Of a DNA stretch of 64,000 nt, positions 16,296 to 24,422 are shown piece by piece; position 1 is the first letter of the stretch, and every line of letters starts with the position of its first letter. The DNA is from Paracoccus sp. S3-43. Its GTDB lineage: Bacteria; Pseudomonadota; Alphaproteobacteria; Rhodobacterales; Rhodobacteraceae. The stretch spans positions 2,713,001-2,777,000 of the forward strand of contig NZ_CP119082.1 in NCBI RefSeq assembly GCF_029027965.1, read 5' to 3'. The position numbers were made by a program, and so were the translations under genes. The notes below the pieces were generated by a model, which was not told the origin of the DNA, did not search any database, and saw nothing but the letters and a program-made list of their open reading frames with translations.

Positions 16296-17666
16296 TTAGA
16301 CCGCCGCGGCCGGACGGGTCCAGACCCCCCGCGCATGGCCGCGCCAGAACCGCGCCATCAGCAGCACCGCCGCCACTGTCAGCCCGACGCAAAGGCCCAG
16401 CCACAGACCGGCGGGCCCGAAACCCAGCGGGAAGGCCAGCCCCCAGGCCACCGGCATGCCCACCACCCAATAGCTGAACCCGGCGATCCACATCGGCACG
16501 CGGGTGTCATGGACGCCGCGCAGGAAGCCCAGGGCAATCACCTGGAAGGCGTCGGTCAGCTGGAACAGCGCGGCATAGACCAGCAGCCCCGCGCCAAGCG
16601 CCACGATGGCGGGCCCGCGCGGATCGGCGGGATCCAGATACAGGCGCACCAGCCCCTCGCCCGCCAGCAGGTAGACGGCGATGGCCAGGGCCGCGAAGGC
16701 CAGAGACATGCCGATCACCGTGATCGCCGCGTCGCGCATCCAGGCGGCGTCGCCGCGCCCCTTGGCCTGGCCCACCCGGACCGTGGCGGCGTTCGACAGG
16801 CCCAGATGCACCATGAAGGTGATCGAGGTGATTTGCAGCGCGATTCCATGCGCGGCCAGTTCCTGCGTGCCGATCCAGCCCATCATGATGTTCGATCCGA
16901 CGAACAGCCCGCCCTCGGCCACCAGGGTCAGGCCGATGGGCCAGCCCAGGCGGAACACCTGGCGCAGGGCGGCCCAGTCGGGTTTCCAGAACCGCTGAAA
17001 CAGATGATACTTGCGCGTGGCGGGCAGCCAATGGGCATAAAGCGCCAGAATCGCAAGCTGCGCGGTCTGGACGATCACGCTGGAAATGGCGGCGCCGCGC
17101 ACCCCCAGTTCGGGAAATCCCATGTTGCCAAAGGTCAGCAACCAGATCAGCGCGATGTTCACCGGCAGCCCTGCCAGCGTCACCCACATCACCACCTGCG
17201 CCCGCTCCAGCGCCGCCAGATAGGAATTCAGCGCCAGCGCGCACAGCATCGGCAGCAGGCCCCAGCCGGCGATGTGCAGGAAATCCTGGGCCAGCGCGGC
17301 CACGGCCGGGGTCTGGCCCAGCGCCAACAGGATCGGGCCGGAAAACCAGAACAGCGGCAGGCACAGGATCGAATGGATCGCCGACAGCCACAACGCCATG
17401 CGGGCGGCGCGGCGCACGTCCGTTTCGTCGCCTCGGGCGACGGCGGTGGCGATCAGGCCCATCACGCCGGTGCCGTATCCCATGCCCAGGAAATACAGGA
17501 TCTGGATCATCGAGGTCGCGATGACGAGGGCCGCCAGTGCCTCGACCCCATACCAGCCCAGCATCACCGTGTCGCTGACATGGATGCCCATGCGCGCCAG
17601 ATGGCTGCCGATCAGCGGCAGGCCCAGCGCCAGCGTCGCGGCGATGTGGGGGACGAAGCGGGACAT
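16296..17666 (-). CDS. MATE-family multidrug efflux transporter (NorM-like)
   Basis: A 456-residue membrane protein with twelve predicted helices in two six-helix halves, the MATE layout; these export cationic drugs or metabolites in exchange for Na+ or H+. Typical phrases are LGLPLIGSHLARMGIHVSDTVMLG in the first helix pair and GLPVNIALIWLL and GWPIGLTLVAEGGLF at the starts of helices 5 and 7. Length matches the family (about 450-470). The start at 17666 has GCGGGG just upstream. Substrate unknown. Confidence 0.92.
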   Translation of the reverse strand: MSRFVPHIAATLALGLPLIGSHLARMGIHVSDTVMLGWYGVEALAALVIATSMIQILYFLGMGYGTGVMGLIATAVARGDETDVRRAARMALWLSAIHSILCLPLFWFSGPILLALGQTPAVAALAQDFLHIAGWGLLPMLCALALNSYLAALERAQVVMWVTLAGLPVNIALIWLLTFGNMGFPELGVRGAAISSVIVQTAQLAILALYAHWLPATRKYHLFQRFWKPDWAALRQVFRLGWPIGLTLVAEGGLFVGSNIMMGWIGTQELAAHGIALQITSITFMVHLGLSNAATVRVGQAKGRGDAAWMRDAAITVIGMSLAFAALAIAVYLLAGEGLVRLYLDPADPRGPAIVALGAGLLVYAALFQLTDAFQVIALGFLRGVHDTRVPMWIAGFSYWVVGMPVAWGLAFPLGFGPAGLWLGLCVGLTVAAVLLMARFWRGHARGVWTRPAAAV

Positions 17667-17822
17667 GGACCCCGCTTAGCGCGGCGCGGGGCAGTTCACA
17701 ATCTGCAAGTCAGTGGGGCAGTTTACCCAAGGCGTTGAAAGCGGGCGCCGTTTGGATGAGGCGGCGTCGCGGTCGGAAAGGAAATGCGGAAAGCGGTGCT
17801 GTCGCGCGGGGCGGGCAGCCGC

Positions 17823-18176
17823 CTATCCCCTCTCCACCCTCACGATCCGCAGCCGCCGCACCGATTTCTGGATCCGGCCGCGCACCTCGTCGGGTTCGGT
17901 CGCGACCGCCTGGATCAGCGCGCGCATGTCGCCGCGCGCGGTGTTCAACTGGTCGATCAGCGACATCACCATGCCCAGCGAATCCGAGGGCAGGTCGTAG
18001 AAATCCGACAGGTCGCACAGCAGTTGCAGCCGCGCCAGATCGGTTTCGGTATAGGCGTCGCCCTGAGGGGTGACGACGGGCGTCACCACATGGGCCGACA
18101 CGAAGGACCGCAGGCGGTCGGGGTCCAGGCCGTCCAGGATCGCCACGACCTCGGCTTCGGAATAGTGATGGGCCAT
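17823..18176 (-). CDS. cbpM: Chaperone modulator CbpM-like protein
   Basis: A 117-residue mostly helical protein. It has the MerR-like helical start (YSEAEVVAILDGLD), a central ETDLARLQLLCDLSDFYDLP block and a C-terminal helix, and lies directly behind the DnaJ-type CbpA gene, the position of CbpM, which binds the CbpA J-domain and inhibits its DnaK co-chaperone and DNA-binding activity. Overall similarity to E. coli CbpM is weak, so the name rests on fold pattern plus neighbourhood. SD GGAGGG is inside the end of cbpA, seven bases before the ATG. Confidence 0.7.
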   Translation of the reverse strand: MAHHYSEAEVVAILDGLDPDRLRSFVSAHVVTPVVTPQGDAYTETDLARLQLLCDLSDFYDLPSDSLGMVMSLIDQLNTARGDMRALIQAVATEPDEVRGRIQKSVRRLRIVRVERG

Positions 18177-18179
18177 CGC

Positions 18180-19103
18180 TCAACCCTCCGCTTTCATCCC
18201 GGCGCGCGGATCATAGGGGTGATCCTTGCGCCACTGCTCGAAGAACCGGGCCAGGTCGTCGTCCACCTTGGGCGGCATCACGATCTTCAGGTCCACATGC
18301 TGGTCGCCGCCGTTGATGCCCCGGCCGCGCAGACGCAGCTTCTGGCCCGTGGTCGCCCCCTTGGGGATGGTCAGGTTCACCGGCCCGTCGATGGTGGGGG
18401 CGGCGACCTTGCCGCCCAGCACGGCCTCGGGCAGGCTGATCGGCAGGGTCAGCAGGATGTCGTCGCCCTCGCGTCGGAAATCGGGATGGGGGGCGACGCT
18501 GATCGTCAGATAGGCATCGCCCGCGCCGCCCTGGCCCAGGCCCTTGCCGCCCTTGCCCTTCAGCCGGATGGTCTGGCCGTCGCGGACGCCCTTGGGGATG
18601 GTGACCTCCAGATCGCCGCCCTCGGGCAGGGTGATGCGGGTCTTGCCGCCCCGCGCGGCGGTCAGAAAATCGACCTGGAGCGAAAAGCGGTAATCCTGCC
18701 CGCGCACATGGAAATCGCGCGGATCGTCATAGTCTTGGCCGCGCTGAAAGCCGCCGCGCCGCCCGAACAGATCCGAGAACACGCCGGACAGGTCGGGATC
18801 GCTGTCAAAGCCGTAGCTGCGGGCATAGGGGTTGCCCGCAGCCTCGGCATGGTCGCGCCAGGCGCGGCGCTGCGGGCGTTCCTGGCCTTGGTCGTCGATC
18901 TCGCCCGCGTCGAAGCGGCGGCGCTGTTCGGGATCCTTCAGCAGGTCATAGGCGGCCGAGGCCGCCTTGAAGCGCGCCATGGCCGCCGGATCGGGGTTCA
19001 GGTCGGGATGATCCGCCTTGGCGATCTTGCGATAGGCCTTCTTGATGTCGGCGTCGCTGGCCGATTTCTTCAGTCCCAAGGCTGCATAAGGATCGCCCGC
19101 CAT
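18180..19103 (-). CDS. cbpA: DnaJ-type curved-DNA-binding co-chaperone
   Basis: A 307-residue type II Hsp40: J-domain 1-68 with the HPD motif at 32-34, a G/F-rich linker (about 85-130) and two beta-sandwich substrate domains (about 138-290), no zinc-finger region. This matches CbpA, a DnaK partner that in E. coli also binds curved DNA in stationary phase. The tyrosine usually preceding HPD is replaced (KADHPD rather than KYHPD). A sigma70-like promoter can be placed upstream (19137-19164). cbpM follows three bases after the stop. Confidence 0.9.
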   Translation of the reverse strand: MAGDPYAALGLKKSASDADIKKAYRKIAKADHPDLNPDPAAMARFKAASAAYDLLKDPEQRRRFDAGEIDDQGQERPQRRAWRDHAEAAGNPYARSYGFDSDPDLSGVFSDLFGRRGGFQRGQDYDDPRDFHVRGQDYRFSLQVDFLTAARGGKTRITLPEGGDLEVTIPKGVRDGQTIRLKGKGGKGLGQGGAGDAYLTISVAPHPDFRREGDDILLTLPISLPEAVLGGKVAAPTIDGPVNLTIPKGATTGQKLRLRGRGINGGDQHVDLKIVMPPKVDDDLARFFEQWRKDHPYDPRAGMKAEG

Positions 19104-19136
19104 GACCTGTCCTCGTTTCCGTGCTTTCGGATCAAA

Positions 19137-19164
19137 TAGATAAGCAGGACGCGGCGTTCATCAA
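19137..19164 (-). promoter_or_regulatory. Candidate promoter of cbpA-cbpM
   Basis: On the minus strand TTGATG (19164-19159) and TATCTA (19142-19137) are 16 bases apart, a good -35/-10 pair. The -35 box overlaps the end of the upstream aldo/keto reductase gene. Transcription would begin about 20-30 bases before the cbpA ATG. Confidence 0.4.
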
Positions 19165-20219
19165 TAGGGCAGCGGATATTGCTTGTGCAGCCGGTCGATG
19201 GCCTTGCGCAGATCGTCGGGCACCGCCTTGCCCAGGCCCGCCAGCAGGCGGTCCAGCTGGTCGATGCGCGTGGCGCCGATGATCGGCACCACCTTGAAGG
19301 GCCGGGTCGCCTGCCAGGCGATCGCCATGTGGATCGGATCCCAGCCATGGTCGGCGGCCAGCGCGTGATAGGCTTCGGTCGCTTCCACCCCCTGCGGGGT
19401 CTTGCGCCCGCCCAGGTTGCCCGGACCGCCGCTGGCCCTGTCCACCGCCGCGCGGCTGTCTTCGGGCATCGCGCCGCCGGAATACTTGCCCGACAGCAGC
19501 CCGGCGGCCAGCGGGGAATAGGCCAGCAGCGTCACATCCTCGTTCACCGCGACCTCGGCCAGGTCGGTGTCGTGAAGGCGGTAGAGCAGTGAATATTCGT
19601 TCTGGATCGAGACCATGCGCGGGGCGCCCAGGCGGTCGGCCGTGTCGCACCAGCGGGTCAGGCCCCAGGCGGATTCGTTCGACAGACCCACGGCGCGGAT
19701 CTTGCCCGCCTTTTGCGCGGCCGACAGCGCGCCCAGCACATCGGCCATGTGGTCCAGGTTCCGCTGCTTCGACTGCTTCGCGGGGTCGTAAGTCCAGTTC
19801 TGCCGGAAGGCATAGCTGCCGCGCACCGGCCAGTGCAGTTGATAGAGGTCGATGCGGTCCGTTTGCAGCCGTTCCAGCGAGGCGTCGATGGCCGCGGCGA
19901 CGATGGCGCCATCGAAGGGCGCGCCCTCGCGGACCATCTGGCTGGGTCCGGTGATCTTGGTGGCGAGTTCCACGCGGTCGCGGTTGCCGCTGCGGGCGAT
20001 CCAGGTGCCGACGATGGTTTCGGTCAACCCGATGGTCTCGCGCCGGACCGGGTTCACGGGATACATCTCGGCCGTGTCGAGGAAGGTGATCCCCGCATCG
20101 AGCGCGCGGTCGATCTGGGCGTGGCCGTCGGCCTCGGCCGTCTGGTTGCCGAAGGTCATGGTGCCAAGGCAGATTTCGCTGACCTCGACATCGCTGCCGC
20201 CCAGGGTGACGCGCTTCAT
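19161..20219 (-). CDS. Aldo/keto reductase (Tas-like)
   Basis: A 352-residue NADP-dependent oxidoreductase with a TIM barrel. The catalytic tetrad Asp-Tyr-Lys-His is visible in FLDTAEMYP, LATKI and LHWPV. The insert between strands beta-4 and beta-5 (RGSYAFRQNWTYDPAKQSKQ) is typical of E. coli Tas and related reductases. The start at 20219 has AAAGGAA five bases upstream. It is divergent from a DUF1801 gene. Physiological substrate unknown. Confidence 0.92.
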   Translation of the reverse strand: MKRVTLGGSDVEVSEICLGTMTFGNQTAEADGHAQIDRALDAGITFLDTAEMYPVNPVRRETIGLTETIVGTWIARSGNRDRVELATKITGPSQMVREGAPFDGAIVAAAIDASLERLQTDRIDLYQLHWPVRGSYAFRQNWTYDPAKQSKQRNLDHMADVLGALSAAQKAGKIRAVGLSNESAWGLTRWCDTADRLGAPRMVSIQNEYSLLYRLHDTDLAEVAVNEDVTLLAYSPLAAGLLSGKYSGGAMPEDSRAAVDRASGGPGNLGGRKTPQGVEATEAYHALAADHGWDPIHMAIAWQATRPFKVVPIIGATRIDQLDRLLAGLGKAVPDDLRKAIDRLHKQYPLPY

Positions 20220-20322
20220 GGTGGTTCCTTTCGTCCGTTCGCGCGCAGGTTAGCGATCACGCGGCGGGGTGCAAGGCCGCGCCCCCTGTGTCAGACTGGC
20301 CAACAGCGAAAGGAGGGGAACG

Positions 20323-20742
20323 ATGGCGCAGGACACAGGCAAGCCGGTTCTTCTGTCGGGAGGCAACCCGCAGATCGCCAAGGGCTATGGCGATGGCCCG
20401 GTGCAGGACTATATCGCGGCGATGCCAGGCTGGAAGCAGGATGTCGGGCGGCGACTGGATCAGCTTGCCACTGCCGCCGTGCCGGGGGTGCTGAAGGCGG
20501 TCAAGTGGAACTCGCCGCTCTACGGGGTCGAGGAAGGGCGGTGGTTTCTGTCCTTCCACTGCATGACGAAATATATCAAGGTCGCGTTCTTTCGGGGTGC
20601 CGAATTGCAGCCGGTGCCGCCGATCGGATCGAAGCAACCCTTGGTCCGCTATCTGCACATCGCCGAGGACGGAGCCTTCGACGAAGGGCAGTTCACCGAC
20701 TGGACGCGGCAGGCCAGCCGTCTGCCCGGCGAGAAGATGTGA
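20323..20742 (+). CDS. DUF1801 domain protein
   Basis: A 139-residue protein of the DUF1801 (YdhG/YdeI-like) family, a small alpha/beta fold distantly related to frataxin-like domains; function unknown, with iron-related roles proposed for some Bacillus members. Recognisable are ALATAAVPG..KAVKWNSPLYGVEEG, FLSFHCMTKYIKVAFFRG and LRYLHI-type segments. The start at 20323 has a strong AAAGGAGG six to seven bases upstream. It is convergent with the ABC importer cluster with no gap. Confidence 0.85.
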   Translation: MAQDTGKPVLLSGGNPQIAKGYGDGPVQDYIAAMPGWKQDVGRRLDQLATAAVPGVLKAVKWNSPLYGVEEGRWFLSFHCMTKYIKVAFFRGAELQPVPPIGSKQPLVRYLHIAEDGAFDEGQFTDWTRQASRLPGEKM

Positions 20743-21504
20743 TCACGCCCGCGCGTAACCCGCCGATGCCGCGATCAAGCGGCGGGTATAGTCCTGCTGC
20801 GCGATGCCCTGGCGCAGTTCCTCGACCGCCATCACCTCGACGATGCGGCCCTGCTGCATGACGGCCAGCCGGTCGCACATATGGCCGACCACCGCCAGGT
20901 CGTGGCTGACCATCACATAGGTCAGCCCATGTTCGGCGCGCAGATCGGACAGCAGGTTCAGGATTTCCGCCTGCACGCTGACATCCAGCGCGCTTGTCGG
21001 CTCGTCCAGCAGCAGCAGGCGAGGCTCGGCCGCGAGCGCCCGGGCGATGGCGACCCGCTGGCGCTGCCCGCCCGACAGCTGGTGCGGATAGCGGAAGCGG
21101 AAGCCGCGCCCCAGGCCCACATCCTCCAGCAGCCGGGCGATGCGGCGGTCGATGTCGTCCATGCCTTGCAGGCGCAGGGTCTCGGACAGGACCGTATCGA
21201 CCGAATGGCGCGGATGCAGGCTGGCATAGGGATCCTGGAACACCATCTGCACGGTCTTGTAGAAGGCCCGGTCGCGGCGGCGGGCGGCGACCGGCCGGCC
21301 CGCGACTTGGATGGTGCCCGACCAGCTGTCGATCAGTCCGGCGATGGCCCGCAGGATGGTGGACTTGCCGCTGCCGGATTCGCCGACCAGGCCGAAGCTT
21401 TCGCCCTGCGCCACGGTGAAGCCGGCGTCCTTCACGGCCTCCACGCGGGCCGGGGGATGGCCGAACCAGACGTTCAGATGATCGACCGTCAGCATGGGCG
21501 GCAT
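20743..21504 (-). CDS. Peptide/nickel-type ABC importer, ATP-binding subunit (DppF-like)
   Basis: A 253-residue ATPase with Walker A GESGSGKST, Q-loop VFQDPYASLHPR, signature LSGGQRQRVAIARAL, Walker B LLLLDEPTSALD and H-loop SHD. The VFQDPY-SL-PR phrase is typical of the second ATPase (DppF/OppF) of oligopeptide importers, but the usual C-terminal oligopeptide-binding extension is absent and the protein is short. Start uncertain: ATG at 21504 or 21495, neither with a clear Shine-Dalgarno. Unlike the other four transporter genes it does not overlap its upstream neighbour; a repeat element with a hairpin (21512-21564) stands between. Confidence 0.88.
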   Translation of the reverse strand: MPPMLTVDHLNVWFGHPPARVEAVKDAGFTVAQGESFGLVGESGSGKSTILRAIAGLIDSWSGTIQVAGRPVAARRRDRAFYKTVQMVFQDPYASLHPRHSVDTVLSETLRLQGMDDIDRRIARLLEDVGLGRGFRFRYPHQLSGGQRQRVAIARALAAEPRLLLLDEPTSALDVSVQAEILNLLSDLRAEHGLTYVMVSHDLAVVGHMCDRLAVMQQGRIVEVMAVEELRQGIAQQDYTRRLIAASAGYARA

Positions 21505-21511
21505 CGTTGCA

Positions 21512-21564
21512 GCGGGGGTTTCACACCCCCGCACCCCCGTGGGATATTTGGGTGAAGAAGAAGC
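21512..21564 (-). repeat. Stop-adjacent 24-base element plus GC hairpin, copy 2
   Basis: In the sense of the upstream ABC ATPase gene the stop TGA (21568-21566) is followed after one base by the same 24-base motif as copy 1 (21564-21541, identical), then by a perfect hairpin: GCGGGGGT (21512-21519), loop TTCAC, ACCCCCGC (21525-21532). It lies between two genes of one operon and could lower expression of the second ATPase. Confidence 0.75.
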
Positions 21565-21565
21565 A

Positions 21566-22444
21566 TCAGAGGCCCCCCGGAAATTCGGTTTCCAGGCTTT
21601 CGGGGATCGTGTCGGCCTCGCGCCAGCTGTCCTGGCGTTGCAGGACCGGCAGGCGGGGCTGCGGCGCATCGAGGCGCGGCAGGCTGTTCAGCAGGCCTTG
21701 GGTATAGGGGTGGCGGGCCTTGTGCAGATCCGGGGCGGCCAGCGTTTCGACGATCCGGCCCGCATACATGATCAGCACCCGGTCGCAGAACTGCGCGACC
21801 AGGTTCAGGTCGTGGCTGATGAAGATCAGGCCCATGCCCCGGTCGCGGACCAGCCGGTCCATGATGTTCAGAACCTCGGTCCTGACCGAGACATCGAGGG
21901 CCGAGGTGGGTTCGTCGGCGATCAGGATCTCGGGGTCGGGGGCCAGCATCATCGCGATCATGATCCGCTGGCCCATCCCGCCCGAGACTTCGTGCGGATA
22001 GGCACCCATCACCCGTTCGGGGTCGCGGATCTGCACGGCGGCCAGCATGTCCAGCGCCTTCTGCCGGGCCGCGGCGCGGGCGCCGCCGGCATGGAGGCGA
22101 TAGGCCTCGACGATCTGGTCGCCGATGGTCATCACCGGGTTCAGGCTGAATTTCGGATCCTGCATGACCATGCTGATCCGCCTGCCCCGGATCCGGCGCA
22201 TCCGCCGTTCCGGCAGGTTCAGGATCGGCTGGCCGTCAAGTTCCATCCGGTCGGCGGTGACGATGCCGGGCGGGCGGACCAGGCCCAGGATCGCCCGGCC
22301 GGTCATCGACTTGCCCGACCCCGATTCGCCCACCACGCCCAGCCGTTCCCGGCCCAGGTCGAAGCTGACGCCGCGCACGGCCTGAAACATGCCCTGGCGG
22401 GTCGGAAAGGCCACGCGCAGGTTTCGCACCGACAGCAGCGTCAT
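21566..22444 (-). CDS. Peptide/nickel-type ABC importer, ATP-binding subunit (DppD-like)
   Basis: A 292-residue ATPase: Walker A GESGSGKS, Q-loop VMQDPKFSLNPV, signature VSGGMGQRIMIAMML (unusual GMGQR in place of GQRQR, but common in DppD-type ATPases), Walker B ILIADEPTSALD, and the RHPYTQGLLNSLPR peptide of the C-terminal extension. It energises uptake through the two permeases upstream. ATG overlaps the permease stop by four bases. The end of the gene abuts the 24-base repeat. Confidence 0.93.
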   Translation of the reverse strand: MTLLSVRNLRVAFPTRQGMFQAVRGVSFDLGRERLGVVGESGSGKSMTGRAILGLVRPPGIVTADRMELDGQPILNLPERRMRRIRGRRISMVMQDPKFSLNPVMTIGDQIVEAYRLHAGGARAAARQKALDMLAAVQIRDPERVMGAYPHEVSGGMGQRIMIAMMLAPDPEILIADEPTSALDVSVRTEVLNIMDRLVRDRGMGLIFISHDLNLVAQFCDRVLIMYAGRIVETLAAPDLHKARHPYTQGLLNSLPRLDAPQPRLPVLQRQDSWREADTIPESLETEFPGGL

Positions 22445-23346
22445 GACCTGGCACCCTTGGGATCCAGCACGTCGCGCAATCCGTCGCCCAGCAGGTTGAA
22501 GGCCATCGAGACGATGAAGATCGCGATCCCCGGCATCGCGGCGACCCACCAGAAATCCAGGATATAGGTCCGCCCGTCCGAGATCATCGCCCCCCATTCC
22601 GGCATCGGCGGCTGCGCGCCAAGGCCCAGGAAGCCCAGGCCCGCCGCCGACAGGATGATCCCCGCCATGTCCAGCGCCACCCGCACGATCAGCGAACTGA
22701 CGCAGAGCGGCCAGATATGCTTGACGAGCAGCCGCAGCGGCCCCGCGCCTTGCAGCCGGGCGGCGGCGATATAGTCGGCGTGGCGGATGGTCAGCGTCTC
22801 GGCCCGCGCCAGCCGGGCATAGGGGGGCCAGGCGGTCAGGGCCAGCGCCAGCACCGCGTTGCCGATGCTGGCGCCCAGGGCCGCGACGAAGGCCAGCGCC
22901 AGGATCAGCTTGGGGAAGGCCAGGAAGATGTCGGTGATCCGCATCAGCACCTGATCGACCCAGCCGCCCGCGAAGCCCGCCACCGTGCCGATGAACAGCC
23001 CGATGACCGGCGCGATCAGGGCCACGGTGCCGACGATGAACAGCGTGATGCGCGAGCCAAAGATCAGCCGCGACAGGATGTCCCGGCCCAGATGGTCGGT
23101 GCCCAGCCAATGCGCGGCGGAGGGCGGTTGCAGCCGGTTCGCCAGATCCTGCGCGAAGGGGCTTTGCGGCGACAGCCAGGGCGCCAGGGCTGCCATGGCG
23201 ATCAGCAGGATCAGCACGATCAGCCCGAACATCGCCAGCCTGTTGGCGCGGAAGGTCAGCCAGCCCTGATACAGCGCGCCCAGCCGGGCCTGCCTGCGGG
23301 TCTGCGGCGCGTCGGACAGAAGCCATTCCCGGCGTGCGGCGTTCAT
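22441..23346 (-). CDS. Peptide/nickel-type ABC importer, permease subunit (DppC-like)
   Basis: A 301-residue inner-membrane permease of the DppC/OppC type: an N-terminal cytosolic part, the LGTDHLGRDILSRLIFGSRITL phrase before the second helix, and the EAA loop (AARLQGAGPLRLLVKHIWP) contacting the ATPase. Six helices are predicted. The start overlaps the stop of the preceding permease and its stop overlaps the next start, so translation is coupled along the operon. Confidence 0.93.
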   Translation of the reverse strand: MNAARREWLLSDAPQTRRQARLGALYQGWLTFRANRLAMFGLIVLILLIAMAALAPWLSPQSPFAQDLANRLQPPSAAHWLGTDHLGRDILSRLIFGSRITLFIVGTVALIAPVIGLFIGTVAGFAGGWVDQVLMRITDIFLAFPKLILALAFVAALGASIGNAVLALALTAWPPYARLARAETLTIRHADYIAAARLQGAGPLRLLVKHIWPLCVSSLIVRVALDMAGIILSAAGLGFLGLGAQPPMPEWGAMISDGRTYILDFWWVAAMPGIAIFIVSMAFNLLGDGLRDVLDPKGARS

Positions 23347-24419
23347 TTCGACCTCGGGTCAAGGATGCGATACAGGATATCGCTGAGCAGGTTCAGCGCC
23401 ACGAAGCAGGTGCCGATCACCACGGTGCCGCCCAGGACGGCGTTCATGTCGCCCGACAGCAGCGCCTTGGTGATGTACTGGCCGAGGCCGGGCCAGGAAA
23501 AGATGATCTCGGTCAGGACGGACCCTTCCAGCAGCGACCCGAAGGACAGGGCGATCACGGTGACCAGCGGGATCGAAATGTTGCCGAACGCGTGGCGCCA
23601 GATCACCGCGCGCTCCGACAGGCCCTTGACACGGGCGGTGGTGACGTATTCGGCCGATAGCTGTTCCAGCATGAAGCTGCGGGTCATGCGGCTGATATAG
23701 GCCAGGCTGTAATAGCCCAGCAGGCTGGCGGGCAGGATGATATGGCTGAACGCGTCCTTGAAGGCCGCCCAGTCGCCCGCGATCAGCGAATCGACCAGGA
23801 TCAGGCCGGTCACGGTCGGCACCATGCCGTCATGGATGATCCCCTGCCGCCCCGGCCCGCCGACCCAGCCGAGGATGCCGTAAAACAGCAGCAGCCCCAT
23901 CAGCCCCAGCCAGAAGATCGGCATGGAATAGCCGACAAGCGCCACCACGCGGGCCACCTGGTCCACGATCCCGCCCCGGCGCGCGGCGGCGATCACGCCC
24001 AGCGGCACGCCGACGAAGACGCCGATCAGGGTGCCCAGCGTCGCCAGCTCGAAGGTCGCGGGAAAGACGCGCAGGATGTCGTTTACCACGAGTTGCCCGG
24101 TGGAGATGGAGCGTCCGAAATCGCCTGTCAGCACGTCGCCCAGATAGCGCGCGAACTGCACATATAGCGGCTGGTCCAGCCCCATCGCCTGGAAGGCCGC
24201 GTCGTATTGCGCCTGGGTGGCGCGGTCGCCCACCACCTTCAGCACCGGGTCGATGGGCATCACCCGGCCGATCACGAAGGTGACCAGCAGCAGGCCCAGC
24301 ATCGTCAGCGCCAGCGAGAGAGCCGTCCCTCCGATGCTGCGGGCGCGGCGGCGGCGGGCGGCGGCGCGGTGATCGGGGGGCGGTGCCGCCGCCCCCCGGT
24401 CGGTATCGGTCACGGCCAA
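23343..24419 (-). CDS. Peptide/nickel-type ABC importer, permease subunit (DppB-like)
   Basis: A 358-residue permease of the DppB/OppB type with the DQPLYVQFARYLGDVLTGDFGRSIST segment of the first periplasmic loop and the EAA loop (TTARVKGLSERAVIWRHAFGN). It starts with about 30 extra residues, proline- and arginine-rich and cytosolic, before the first helix, longer than usual for DppB. It lies three bases after the binding-protein gene. Confidence 0.92.
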   Translation of the reverse strand: MAVTDTDRGAAAPPPDHRAAARRRRARSIGGTALSLALTMLGLLLVTFVIGRVMPIDPVLKVVGDRATQAQYDAAFQAMGLDQPLYVQFARYLGDVLTGDFGRSISTGQLVVNDILRVFPATFELATLGTLIGVFVGVPLGVIAAARRGGIVDQVARVVALVGYSMPIFWLGLMGLLLFYGILGWVGGPGRQGIIHDGMVPTVTGLILVDSLIAGDWAAFKDAFSHIILPASLLGYYSLAYISRMTRSFMLEQLSAEYVTTARVKGLSERAVIWRHAFGNISIPLVTVIALSFGSLLEGSVLTEIIFSWPGLGQYITKALLSGDMNAVLGGTVVIGTCFVALNLLSDILYRILDPRSK

Positions 24420-24422
24420 GAC

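Noticed and set aside
16278..17738. Open frame of nearly 490 codons opposite the MATE transporter
   Set aside because: Antisense composition (Q, H, R, G-rich) with no recognisable domain, while the minus strand encodes a complete twelve-helix MATE protein.
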